64,000 nt of DNA from UBA4416 sp943362175 (lineage in GTDB: Bacteria > Bacteroidota > Bacteroidia > B-17B0 > Aurantibacillaceae), in NCBI GenBank assembly GCA_943362175.1, contig CALRIU020000012.1, positions 1 through 64,000 on the forward strand, in the 5' to 3' direction. How positions within the stretch are numbered: the stretch's first letter is position 1; each line of letters opens with the position of its first letter. Below are positions 1 to 7,315 of the stretch, piece after piece. A model generated the notes under the pieces. It was given only the letters and a program-made list of their open reading frames with translations. It did not search any database and had not been told where the DNA came from. The position numbers and the translations under genes were made by a program.

Positions 1-264
1 TTCACACCCAACGAAGATGGGATAAACGATACTTTCAGGGTTCAGTTACCCTCAGGCTCCGTCTTAAAAGAGTTTACTATCTATAACCGCTGGGGAAATA
101 TTGTTCATAGTACGGACGTACACGGGCAAACGGTTCTGCTGTGGGATGGTCGCACCACGGCGGGTGAGGCATGCTCTGCGGGGGTGTACTATTACGTATT
201 GCAATACACGGAGGCGGAGGGCGGTGTCCAAAAACGGAATGGTTTTATTTCGGTGTTCAGGTAA
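1..264 (+). CDS. C-terminal fragment of a T9SS cargo protein (type B sorting domain)
   Basis: This is the last 87 codons of a gene that begins before the window. The peptide opens FTPNEDGINDTF, continues with a YNRWGN motif and WDGRTTAGE, and ends with GVYYYVLQY and NGFISVFR. That order is the conserved gliding-motility-associated (type B) C-terminal domain, which in Bacteroidota marks proteins for export by the type IX system and anchoring or release at the surface. The cargo domain lies outside the window, so its function is unknown. The next gene carries a nearly identical domain, so the two are probably tandem paralogues. Confidence 0.85.
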   Translation, partial: FTPNEDGINDTFRVQLPSGSVLKEFTIYNRWGNIVHSTDVHGQTVLLWDGRTTAGEACSAGVYYYVLQYTEAEGGVQKRNGFISVFR

Positions 265-320
265 TGCCTGTTATCGCACAGCTTTCATTTCAGTCCTGTA
301 AACTCATATTTTTAGATCCT

Positions 321-1569
321 ATGGCAGGGTGGCGTATACAGATTAGTTTGGTATTTGCGTGCTTCTTTCTATGCAAAGGAAAGGCGCAAAACTTGGTGCC
401 TAATCCTTCTTTTGAGAATTTCACGTCGTGCCCGGGTGTAGCAGAATTCTCAAAACTTATGCCGTGGTGTGGTTTAGCAGGTGGGGAAGACTCTTACAAT
501 GTTTGCAACAGTTCTCAAGGCATAGGAGGGTTTGGTATTCCATACACTTATTTTGGTTTTCAGTATCCACGAACGGGAAATGGCTGTGTGAGTGTTTTTG
601 TTATAAGAATTGGGGCCGGAACCCAAGATAACCGTGAGTATATTCATGTTCCGTTGACTAAAACTTTAACTGCTGGAAAAACCTATTGCGGCACCATGTA
701 TCTGAATCTATATAATCCCAGCAAACATACTACTGATAAAGTAGGGATGTATTTTTCCTCTACGCCTTATGCTTGTAGTCAGGCATTTCCTTTACCTCAG
801 TATATAGCTCCTTTAAATGTCACCCCACAAATTGCTAACCCTGCGGGTGCTTTTATAACGGATACTTTGAACTGGATAGAGGTAAGTGGTACATTTACGG
901 CGGTCGGAAATGAGAAGTATTTAACCATCGGCAATTTCGCTAACGACGCGGCAACCAATACAGTTGTTGTTAATCCTACATCGGCATATACAGTTACCTA
1001 TTTTCTAATAGACGATGTCAGCCTGGAAGAGATCATCCCGGCGCAAACGATCAAAGATTCCACGATTTGCCTTAACGATAGCATAGTATTAGCACCCGTA
1101 AGCCCGACTGAGTTCGCGGAGTATAGCTGGCAACCGGCTAATGGCCTCAGCTGTACGAATTGTGCTTCACCCAAAGCAAGTCCGCAAAGCACCACGACTT
1201 ACACCCTTACCAAAAAACAGTGCAAAGCCACCACAAGCGCACGGGTCACTCTGAGTGTAAAAACAGATTGTGATGTCAAAAAACAGTTAGAGATACCAAA
1301 TGTCTTTACACCCAATGAAGATGGTGTTAATGATACCTTTAGGATTCAGTTGCCCTCAGGGTCTGCCTTAAAAGAGTTTAATGTGTATAATCGTTGGGGT
1401 AATTTGGTTCATTCCACAGAGCCACACGGGCAAACTGTTCTGCTGTGGGATGGCAGAACTACTGGCGGGTGAGGCGTGCTCTGCGGGGGTGTACTATTAC
1501 GTATTGCAATACATGGAGGCGGAGGGCGGTGTCCAAAAACGGAATGGTTTTATCACACTGATAAAATAA
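321..1569 (+). pseudogene. T9SS type B cargo protein, frameshifted in its sorting domain
   Basis: The gene starts at an ATG followed by a signal peptide (residues 1-23, ending KGKAQ). Residues 24-240 form a putative ligand-binding domain beginning NLVPNPSFEN and ending YFLIDDVSLEE. A short Ig/PKD-like stretch follows (YSWQPANGLSCTNC), then a type B sorting domain. The reading frame stops at 1470-1472 just after WDGRTTGG, while the rest of the domain (GEACSAGVYYYV to NGFITLIK) continues in another frame to 1569. Against the neighbouring copy at 1-264, this gene has one extra base in the ggcggg stretch at about 1461-1469. It could be a real disruption, a phase-variable tract or a sequencing error. 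As it stands, the truncated protein should not be handled normally by the type IX system. Confidence 0.8.
1305..1569 (+). repeat. Second copy of the sorting-domain segment at 1-264
   Basis: This segment matches 1-264 along its whole length. The first two thirds differ at many third positions. The last stretch of about 90 bases (from about 1470) is almost identical, with only single-base differences. That uneven identity suggests recent gene conversion or recombination between the 3' ends of the two tandem genes. Confidence 0.75.
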
Positions 1570-1571
1570 GC

Positions 1572-2462
1572 TTAGGTCTTCGCTTCATAGTCCTCCCGCA
1601 ACAAGCCGAAGACCAGCGAATCTTCGATGATGCCTTTTTTACAATAATGGCCTCTCAGGTGTCCCTCCCGCTTGAAGCCGGATTTAGCAACGAGCTTCAG
1701 GGAAGGGATATTGCCGGGGCCGATGAAGGCTTCTATGCGGTTCAGCCTCATGTGCTCAAAGCCATAGTGCAACACGGCTGTCATCGCTTCCGACATGATG
1801 CCTTTTGCTTTCGTTTCTTCGCTGTTGAGCGCATAGCCGATCTCTGCGCGGGCATGCTCTGTGTACCAGGTATGAAAGCCACAGGCGCCGAGGAGCTGCC
1901 GGCTGGCCTTGTCGAGGATCTGGAAATTGACGAAAGAGCGGTTATGGGTGGAAAGCCCGTTCCTGTATTTTTGTTTTTCCTTCTCCAGGGCTTCCGCATC
2001 TGCAAGGCCCAACACGGTCATGATCTCTGTATCCGGGAGCGTGTCGAAGATCTGCCGGTAGATGGCAGGCGTGAGCTTCCTCAGGATGAGCCGTTCGGTT
2101 TCGATGCTTTCGAAGGCGATGTCTGTAAAGCGGTGTTGTTCCAGGTTCCGGTCCCTGAGCGGTGGCGGATTGTGGAGCAGGAGCTCCCAGTCTTCGTAGG
2201 GAGGCTCTACGGTAAAATTGCGGTCGCAATAAGCGCGCAGGTAATCGGTGGCGCGTTTTTCGGCATACTTCGCATTCGTTACAAGGCCCTGCTCATCGAG
2301 CTCAATTACATTGGCATAAATGGCAAAGACCTGCTCGATGGCGCTGGGCTCCTTTCCATAGAGCGAAAGGTAATCGATGTCCTCCAGGGTATGTTGCGTG
2401 CCGCTGGCCATAAAGTAGGCAAAGGTGCGGAGTGCGCCGCTGAATGAATCTCCGGGTTTCAT
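1572..2462 (-). CDS. GNAT-family N-acetyltransferase with an unidentified N-terminal domain
   Basis: Two parts are visible. Residues 1-115 (opening MKPGDSFSGALRTFAYF) form a domain I do not recognise with certainty; it resembles small Bacteroidota proteins of unknown function. Residues 120-296 look like a RimJ/RimL-type GNAT domain: ETERLILRKL, then AEIGYAL, AEAM-like and HYGFEHMRLNRIEAFI motifs, and the late NIPSLKLVAKSGF helix that closes the acetyl-CoA site. The substrate cannot be told from sequence. The gene starts with ATG, and its end lies only 3 bases past the end of the convergent T9SS gene. Confidence 0.75.
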   Translation of the reverse strand: MKPGDSFSGALRTFAYFMASGTQHTLEDIDYLSLYGKEPSAIEQVFAIYANVIELDEQGLVTNAKYAEKRATDYLRAYCDRNFTVEPPYEDWELLLHNPPPLRDRNLEQHRFTDIAFESIETERLILRKLTPAIYRQIFDTLPDTEIMTVLGLADAEALEKEKQKYRNGLSTHNRSFVNFQILDKASRQLLGACGFHTWYTEHARAEIGYALNSEETKAKGIMSEAMTAVLHYGFEHMRLNRIEAFIGPGNIPSLKLVAKSGFKREGHLRGHYCKKGIIEDSLVFGLLREDYEAKT

Positions 2463-2495
2463 GTTTTCTGTTTTTTAAAGCTGTGCTGCTGGTGC

Positions 2496-3107
2496 TTACG
2501 TGAATGGATCTGCTTTCCGGGTGGCTTGTCTCTCCGACAAAATCTGCCCGGCCGCTTCCAGCGCAGCAGCGGCGAAACGCCTGTCGGCCATGATCTTCTC
2601 CAGGTCTTCGTTGGGATAAGCGGCGTACTTACTTTTGAATTTCTCCAGGTCTTCCCGGTGATATTTTTCATTGTTCAGCAGGTTTTCCGCCGGTGGCCCG
2701 CTCTTGCTCTGCCGGGCACGGATTGATGGATAGTTGAGTGCCAGTGTGAGGAGGGCTACGTAAAAAGATACCGGTTGCAGCCTAAAGACAGTGGTATCAC
2801 CCAGTTTCAAATGCCACAGGCTATCCGTTGCCGTAAAGTTGATGAGGCCGAATAAGCCCGTCAGCAACATGGCTATAAACGTCTTTTTAAAATGTGGCCG
2901 GAAGCCGAAGAATACCACATAATTCAGAAGCACAGCCGCAAAAGCGCCGGCATGTTTCCAGGTGAGGATGATGTGCGAATAAGTGCCGTCTGCTTCCCGT
3001 GTTCCGGAAAAGCGGGTCACGAGTGTGGCTATGCAAAGGATGGTGAACACGCCGAGGGGGATCAGGTTTTTGTAGCGTTGGTAGGTGTGTGAAAAGGAAG
3101 TGTTCAT
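2496..3107 (-). CDS. Membrane protein of unknown function, four predicted helices
   Basis: A 203-residue protein. The N-terminal 135 residues contain about four hydrophobic helices (starting near residues 15, 49, 75 and 112). A charged cytoplasmic-looking tail follows, with KYHREDLEKFKSKY and YPNEDLEKIM, spaced like short repeated amphipathic helices. I recognise no family. The gene lies 33 bp upstream of the GNAT gene on the same strand, so the two may be co-transcribed. Confidence 0.65.
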   Translation of the reverse strand: MNTSFSHTYQRYKNLIPLGVFTILCIATLVTRFSGTREADGTYSHIILTWKHAGAFAAVLLNYVVFFGFRPHFKKTFIAMLLTGLFGLINFTATDSLWHLKLGDTTVFRLQPVSFYVALLTLALNYPSIRARQSKSGPPAENLLNNEKYHREDLEKFKSKYAAYPNEDLEKIMADRRFAAAALEAAGQILSERQATRKADPFT

Positions 3108-3299
3108 GTTGATGATAGAAAATGCCTTCCGAAGATAGACGATTTAAGCTGTACAGGCAAGTCTGCCTTTCTGAAAGGGCGTATTTTTTCGTGGATCAAA
3201 TCAGATACTTTTATCTATTTACAGGCCTGTCTGCATTCAGTAGCTTTGAGCCGGATAGCCCGTCACCTATCGGCAGTCATGAACCATAACCACACGACG

Positions 3300-3449
3300 A
3301 TGAAAGATTCTCAAGCCCTGGTCAAACCTATACTGTTAGCAGTCGTCTGTCTCAGCTTCCTGCTGCTGCAAACCTGCCATGAAAAAAAACAGGCCACTCC
3401 GGAAACTGGACAGGAACCTCTGCACATCACAGGATCTCCCGGACAGTAG
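3300..3449 (+). CDS. Possible small lipoprotein
   Basis: A 49-residue frame starting MKDSQALVKPILL. A hydrophobic segment leads to LLLQTC, which is a plausible lipobox with Cys as the acylation site, followed by a short polar tail. Two earlier in-frame starts (3246, 3279) would put charged residues ahead of the signal segment, so 3300 is preferred. Bacteroidota genomes contain many such peptides, but nothing beyond the signal motif supports expression. Confidence 0.35.
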   Translation: MKDSQALVKPILLAVVCLSFLLLQTCHEKKQATPETGQEPLHITGSPGQ

Positions 3450-3472
3450 TCCCTGAAAAAACAGCGATGACT

Positions 3473-3489
3473 TGCTACAGATCGTAGCA
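3473..3489. promoter_or_regulatory. 17-bp palindrome TGCTACAGATCGTAGCA, candidate operator, copy 1
   Basis: The perfect arms TGCTAC and GTAGCA flank AGATC. The same 17 bases occur at 23174-23190, also just upstream of a gene. Here the palindrome ends 24 bases before CATTTTTG (3514-3521), which resembles the Bacteroidota -7 box TAnnTTTG, so it sits against the expected -33 region. Confidence 0.45.
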
Positions 3490-3554
3490 AACTATACAAT
3501 TTCTTTTATTTGGCATTTTTGCGGCTTATGTTTGCACAACAGAATTCACAAAGC

Positions 3555-3914
3555 ATGGTAAATATAAAACTCGTTGCTTACGAAGAAACGCCTGAGTTTA
3601 AAAAGCTTGGTCTTAGCCGCTTCGACACCCTACAGCTTCAAAAGCTTCTGGCCGATGACTATACCCACTACGTGCTGGAAAATATCACAGATGCCGATGG
3701 CCGGCACCTTTACTTTTCGATGATGATGTATAAGACCGAAGCCAGCGCCTTGCTCTATTATAAGCTCATCAACCGGAACGATGGCGGGAGCCTGGCCGGC
3801 AGCCTCGATGATGAGATCATCCGGCACATCGCCGCAGATCCGGAACTCAATGCTTTTTATAAGGCGCGTACCAAACAAAGGGCCTTGGCCAGATTCATTG
3901 ACAGGCTTTCGTAA
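3555..3914 (+). CDS. Hypothetical cytoplasmic protein
   Basis: About 119 residues with no signal peptide or membrane segment, opening MVNIKLVAYEETPEFKKLG. It is acidic and mixed helical and sheet in character, with no motif I can assign. The ATG at 3555 is chosen because a -7-like box lies at 3514-3521, which would leave the ATG at 3528 without a leader; 3528 remains possible. The gene follows the 17-bp palindrome shared with the DUF763 gene, suggesting common regulation. Confidence 0.55.
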   Translation: MVNIKLVAYEETPEFKKLGLSRFDTLQLQKLLADDYTHYVLENITDADGRHLYFSMMMYKTEASALLYYKLINRNDGGSLAGSLDDEIIRHIAADPELNAFYKARTKQRALARFIDRLS

Positions 3915-3983
3915 GGTGATTGCTATCGCGGAAGAAGGTTTTACGGTGAGCGGATTTTGTGCCAGGGATCGACGCGGAAATCC

Positions 3984-4021
3984 TTTTGCCGCATTTCGAC
4001 TTCGCTCAATGAGCGGCAAAA
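3984..4021. repeat. REP-like hairpin
   Basis: Arms TTTTGCCGC (3984-3992) and GCGGCAAAA (4013-4021) flank TTTCGACTTCGCTCAATGA, which carries the core of the dispersed palindrome family found elsewhere in the window. The rest of 3915-4168 contains no gene I can support. Confidence 0.55.
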
Positions 4022-4168
4022 GATTGCAGCAAAGAGCCCGCCCGGGCGCCCAAAGATAAAAGGATGATTCAATGACTTTCTGCCGGATCATCGCACCAGG
4101 CCGTGAGCGTGCTGCCGAAGAATCTTCAGCAGGGATTACTTACACAGCCATAGTTGGTCATGAGTCAA

Positions 4169-4510
4169 TTAATGGTATGTTTCCAGCAAGATGATGCGTT
4201 TGCCCGCGTCATCGATCCACTCGCTGGGAACGTATACATAGTGACCGGGAAAATCCTCCGGCGAAAACTCCTCCTCTTCGGGGATATGCCTTTCTACGTC
4301 TGCATTCCAGAAATCAGAGCAGGCATCCTCATGAATCCAGCTGAGCTTAGTGCCTATCGAGGCAATGACAAAGGTTAAGGCCTGTTGTGTGACAAGCTCC
4401 TTTAGTTCAGCCCTGTTCAGGTACCTTTGCTGCGACGCGTTTACCTCTCCGGCATCTGTCCATAAGCGTTTGAGCGGGGTTTGGGAAACTGTTTTTTTGG
4501 AGAATTTCAT
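4169..4510 (-). CDS. Hypothetical protein
   Basis: A 113-residue soluble protein starting MKFSKKTVSQTPLKRLW, with an acidic middle (IPEEEEFSPEDFPG) and a C-terminal segment HYVYVPSEWIDDAG. No signal peptide or known motif is visible. It is read toward 4169, apart from the secreted-protein gene upstream. Length and composition support a real gene, but no function can be assigned. Confidence 0.5.
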   Translation of the reverse strand: MKFSKKTVSQTPLKRLWTDAGEVNASQQRYLNRAELKELVTQQALTFVIASIGTKLSWIHEDACSDFWNADVERHIPEEEEFSPEDFPGHYVYVPSEWIDDAGKRIILLETYH

Positions 4511-4548
4511 GTCCTGAAGATGATCGCTGACATAGGGGTTAAGAATAT

Positions 4549-5001
4549 TTACCGGAGCTTTAGCTTTCCCAATAGCAGGGTTCTGTTCATGGCCTTCTGT
4601 TCGGTATTGAAAATAGAAAAGTAGAGTTGTAGGGTTTCACCGGGAGAACATTGGCTCAGGAAACCTTTCAGCGGAGCATCTGCTTCAAAGCCGGGTCCGG
4701 TATTTTTGTGAGGGAATGCCGCGATGAGGCTATCCGAGCTGTTTTTAATCGTCAGGACGCTGGTTGAGTTTCCTGCGTCGGAGCCGCAAAAATACATCTG
4801 CGCATGCAAGGTGTCCGAAAGCCGGAGTGCTGATTTCTTTACGCTTGCTTCCGCGCCGATCTCCTGTTTCATCCACGACAGGAGCTGTGTTTTGCCAACG
4901 GAGATGCTCCAGGTGTTGACGTTGAGGATCCCTAGGGTTTTTGCCCTGCCATCCGCGAAAGCGCCGGAGATCATAAGCAGCAGAATACTATAAGTTTTCA
5001 T
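4549..5001 (-). CDS. Secreted protein of unknown function
   Basis: About 150 residues from the ATG at 5001, where a signal peptide begins (MKTYSILLLMISGAFADG). An upstream start at 5061 would add 20 charged residues ahead of it and is less likely. The mature part is beta-rich, with two Cys residues (one in YFCGSD, one in SQCSPGE) that could form a disulfide in the periplasm. It lies 63 bp downstream of the SDR gene on the same strand. Confidence 0.5.
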   Translation of the reverse strand: MKTYSILLLMISGAFADGRAKTLGILNVNTWSISVGKTQLLSWMKQEIGAEASVKKSALRLSDTLHAQMYFCGSDAGNSTSVLTIKNSSDSLIAAFPHKNTGPGFEADAPLKGFLSQCSPGETLQLYFSIFNTEQKAMNRTLLLGKLKLR

Positions 5002-5064
5002 GTTCACTGTGTTTTGCCTTTTGCCGGTTGTCATGTGCTGGTAGCGCTGCTTCTTTGTCATATA

Positions 5065-6435
5065 TTACCAATCCACCACGGTATAGTTCTTGAACAATTT
5101 TCCATAGTGCCGGATGCCCGAGTTCAGAGCTGTGGCAATGGGATCATAAATCCGGGAGGCCGCGTCGTGAATATCAAGCGGCATCACATGGCCCTGTTCC
5201 GCGAGTCTTTCCTTTTTTTCGATCGGGTTGCCGGTCGATACCCAGCCCACGTCCACGCTGTTCATCAGGATCTCCGAGCCGGCAAAATCATCGGCAGAGG
5301 TGCGCGTCATCATGTTCAGGGCGGCCTTCGTCATATTGGTGTGCGGATGGAAAATTGTTTTGCGGCTGTAGGAGAATTGCCCTTCGGAAGAGGTGACGTT
5401 GATGATGAAGCGGGTAGGGAAGGATGACTTTTCCAGCAAAGGCTTTAAGCGGCTGTTTAGAATGAATGGCGCAATGTTGTTGATTACATTCACTTCCAGC
5501 AGCTCTTCCGTGCTCACGTCCGATAAGGTGGCTGTCCAGCTGTTATGGGGCCTTTCATCCAGGGGCTGGTTGAAGATGTCTGTTTTGGCAATGGTGCCGG
5601 CCTCTGTCCCGGGGAGCAGCGGTAGTATGTTGGCTTCCGCTAAGTCGCAGGGATGCTTGATTTGAGTAAGAGCTGCGGACAGGAGCTTGCCGCTTTCCTG
5701 CTCTCTGTGCAATAGTTGACGGTAATAGGCCGTGTCGTATTTGATCGTTTGGGCGGCATTGTTCACCAGGATGTCGAGCGCGTCGAAATGAGCAGAGAGG
5801 TAAGCCACAAAAGCATCGATGCTCTTTAAATTCCGGAGATCCAGGCCATACAGGACCAAACGCTCTTTCCAGTGTTCAAAACCGGGTTCTTCCGAAAAGG
5901 CCAGCAGGGCGTCGTTCGGGAAGCGGGTTGTGACAATCACCGTGGCGCCATCGTGCAGCAGTTTCAAGGCTGTGGCAAAGCCCACCTTGATGCGTCCGCC
6001 TGTCACCACGGCCACGCGCCCTCTTAAGTCGGCCCGTTGTTCCCGTTTCGAAAGCTGGAGCGCTGCGCATTCCGGGCAAAGGCGGTGGTAAAAGGGATGC
6101 ACTTCGTGAAAACGCTTGCCGCAGGCGTAGCAGCCCGTCGACTTGTTCAGGAGCAGGCTTTCCTCCTCCGGCATGGCAAACTCCCCCGGCTTGCCTGTCT
6201 GGTAATGAAAAATATAGGTTTGCTGTTTGGTAGAAAGGTCTTCCTGCCTGCGCTCAATTTCCGTTTCTTTACGGCGCTCTTTGCGGGCATTCTTATACAC
6301 TCTGCTGATCATGCCTTTCATGAGCTCGAGGTCGGGCACCCCGTTCGGATGATCTTTCACAATTCCCAATACCCTGATGCAGGCGGCCCATTCCTCCGGT
6401 GTAAAGTCGTAATCCCAATTGCCTGCCGCTGCCAT
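5065..6435 (-). CDS. Short-chain dehydrogenase/reductase with N-terminal zinc ribbon
   Basis: A 456-residue protein. Residues 1-95 are helical and charged. Cys102-x2-Cys105 and Cys120-x2-Cys123 make a zinc ribbon. A Rossmann SDR domain follows, with VAVVTGGRIKVG for nucleotide binding, a DL acidic pair and the NNAAQT motif. Ser residues in INVTSSEGQ match the SDR catalytic Ser. At the YxxxK position the protein has T366-NMT-K370, so the catalytic Tyr is missing, although a Tyr lies nearby in FSYSRK. Catalysis is therefore uncertain. The start codon lies 11 bases after the 3' end of a tRNA-like element. Substrate and role are unknown. Confidence 0.75.
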   Translation of the reverse strand: MAAAGNWDYDFTPEEWAACIRVLGIVKDHPNGVPDLELMKGMISRVYKNARKERRKETEIERRQEDLSTKQQTYIFHYQTGKPGEFAMPEEESLLLNKSTGCYACGKRFHEVHPFYHRLCPECAALQLSKREQRADLRGRVAVVTGGRIKVGFATALKLLHDGATVIVTTRFPNDALLAFSEEPGFEHWKERLVLYGLDLRNLKSIDAFVAYLSAHFDALDILVNNAAQTIKYDTAYYRQLLHREQESGKLLSAALTQIKHPCDLAEANILPLLPGTEAGTIAKTDIFNQPLDERPHNSWTATLSDVSTEELLEVNVINNIAPFILNSRLKPLLEKSSFPTRFIINVTSSEGQFSYSRKTIFHPHTNMTKAALNMMTRTSADDFAGSEILMNSVDVGWVSTGNPIEKKERLAEQGHVMPLDIHDAASRIYDPIATALNSGIRHYGKLFKNYTVVDW

Positions 6436-6446
6436 GTTTAAAAGGT

Positions 6447-6523
6447 CGGGAGTTGACAGGACTCTAACCTGCGGCCTCTGTCATGATATGACAGCGCTCT
6501 TACATACTGAGCTACAACTCCCG
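6447..6523 (-). ncRNA. tRNA-like element 1 with non-canonical D- and T-loops
   Basis: Read on the minus strand this folds as a complete cloverleaf. The acceptor is GGAGTTG/CAACTCC, extended by G6522-C6448 and C6523-G6447. T8 and A9 are present. The D stem is GCTC/GAGC with loop AGTATGTAA. The anticodon arm CTGTCATATCATGACAG is almost fully self-paired, and a 7-base loop would read ATC. The variable loop has 5 bases. The T stem is GCAGG/CCTGT with loop TTAGAGT. C56 of the usual TTC is A, and G18 is absent from the D-loop, so the normal elbow pairs cannot form. No CCA is encoded. TATAAAA lies just upstream. It is probably not a standard decoding tRNA. The SDR start codon lies 11 bases beyond it. 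Confidence 0.7.
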
Positions 6524-6651
6524 GTTTTTATATGAAAGTAAATATAGATGAATTATTCGATTCATCAAAAATGAGAAGACAGGCACAGAATGCCGAAGTA
6601 TGACGCTTGATGCGCTTTGCCAGTTCGTGACGATAGGCCGTGACAGTCGGG

Positions 6652-6667
6652 AACCTTCAATAAGGTT
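6652..6667. other. Small hairpin at the 3' end of tRNA-like element 2
   Basis: AACCTT and AAGGTT pair around CAAT, starting at the base after the acceptor stem of the second tRNA-like element. It could shape 3' processing or act as a weak pause signal. No T-run follows, so it is not called a terminator. Confidence 0.4.
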
Positions 6668-6742
6668 GGGAGTCGGCAGGATTCTAACCTGCGGCCTCTT
6701 GTTTAGCTAACAAGCGCTCTTACATTCTGAGCTACGACTCCC
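6668..6742 (-). ncRNA. tRNA-like element 2, paralogue of element 1
   Basis: It has the same architecture as element 1: acceptor GGAGTCG/CGACTCC plus G6742-C6668, D loop AGAATGTAA, variable loop AGGCC, T arm GCAGG/CCTGC with loop TTAGAAT. Compared with element 1, one acceptor pair changes from T-A to C-G and one T-stem pair from G-T to G-C, so pairing is kept while sequence changes. The anticodon arm CTTGTTAGCTAAACAAG differs completely. A 7-base loop would read GCT (Ser) but has A at position 33 instead of T, and the short variable loop is wrong for tRNA-Ser. TATAAAA lies just upstream here too. No CCA is encoded. Confidence 0.7.
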
Positions 6743-6813
6743 GTGTTTTATAGATCTAAAGGGATTAACGTTTTATTTCTAAAAGATCATCGCAATCCGG
6801 GAAAGTGTTTAAA

Positions 6814-7275
6814 CTATGTATTTGCTTCCCTGATGTGCTTCTCCAGTTCCGCTAAATGAGCGTAGGTCTCAAAGGCGATGGTTTTGTTGCTGGATTTTAA
6901 TTCCTTCACCAGTTCCAGGACCAGCTCCAGCGGCTCGATTTCGGGACCGGATAAGTGCTCGTCAAAATCAATACCTGCCAGTAAGCCGTCATTGTTCATC
7001 TCAATGCACCAGTTCTCCATAAATTCGGCAAGGGGAATCTCTACCACCTGGTAGTTGGCCCAGGCTCCTTTCCTGCAGGAATCGGCCAATGCTTCTTCCG
7101 ACCAGAAACAAATGACCTCCACCGGCTCACCGTTCTCATCGTCGTAATCAGCGGAGTTTGAAATGGCAAATCCTTCTTCGGATTCCAGTCCATACACGAT
7201 CCTGGATTTACAAAGGGCTTTTACAAAGGTATCTGGTTTTGATTTAAGGGTGTTATTGTCCTGGTTCATCATCAT
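6814..7275 (-). CDS. DUF2750-domain protein
   Basis: A 153-residue soluble protein matching the DUF2750 pattern: early SRIVYGLESEEGFAIS, then VEVICFWSEEALADSC and IPLAEFMENWCIEM. Family members are small cytoplasmic proteins of unknown function. Three adjacent ATG codons (7267-7275) could each be the start; the outermost is used. The C-terminal 35 residues are helical and charged. The gene stands alone between the tRNA-like pair and a small membrane gene. Confidence 0.7.
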   Translation of the reverse strand: MMMNQDNNTLKSKPDTFVKALCKSRIVYGLESEEGFAISNSADYDDENGEPVEVICFWSEEALADSCRKGAWANYQVVEIPLAEFMENWCIEMNNDGLLAGIDFDEHLSGPEIEPLELVLELVKELKSSNKTIAFETYAHLAELEKHIREANT

Positions 7276-7315
7276 GGGTATGTTAAAGGTGATTGCCTTG
7301 TCAAGGGCGTATAGG

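Noticed and set aside
1476..2447. Plus-strand frame of 323 codons
   Set aside because: It starts in the out-of-frame tail of the T9SS domain and runs antisense to the GNAT gene; the minus-strand product has clear motifs.
6447..6742. Ordinary tRNA-Asp and tRNA-Ser genes
   Set aside because: Anticodon ATC would be unusual for Asp. The other has A33 and lacks the long variable arm of tRNA-Ser. Both lack G18 and C56.
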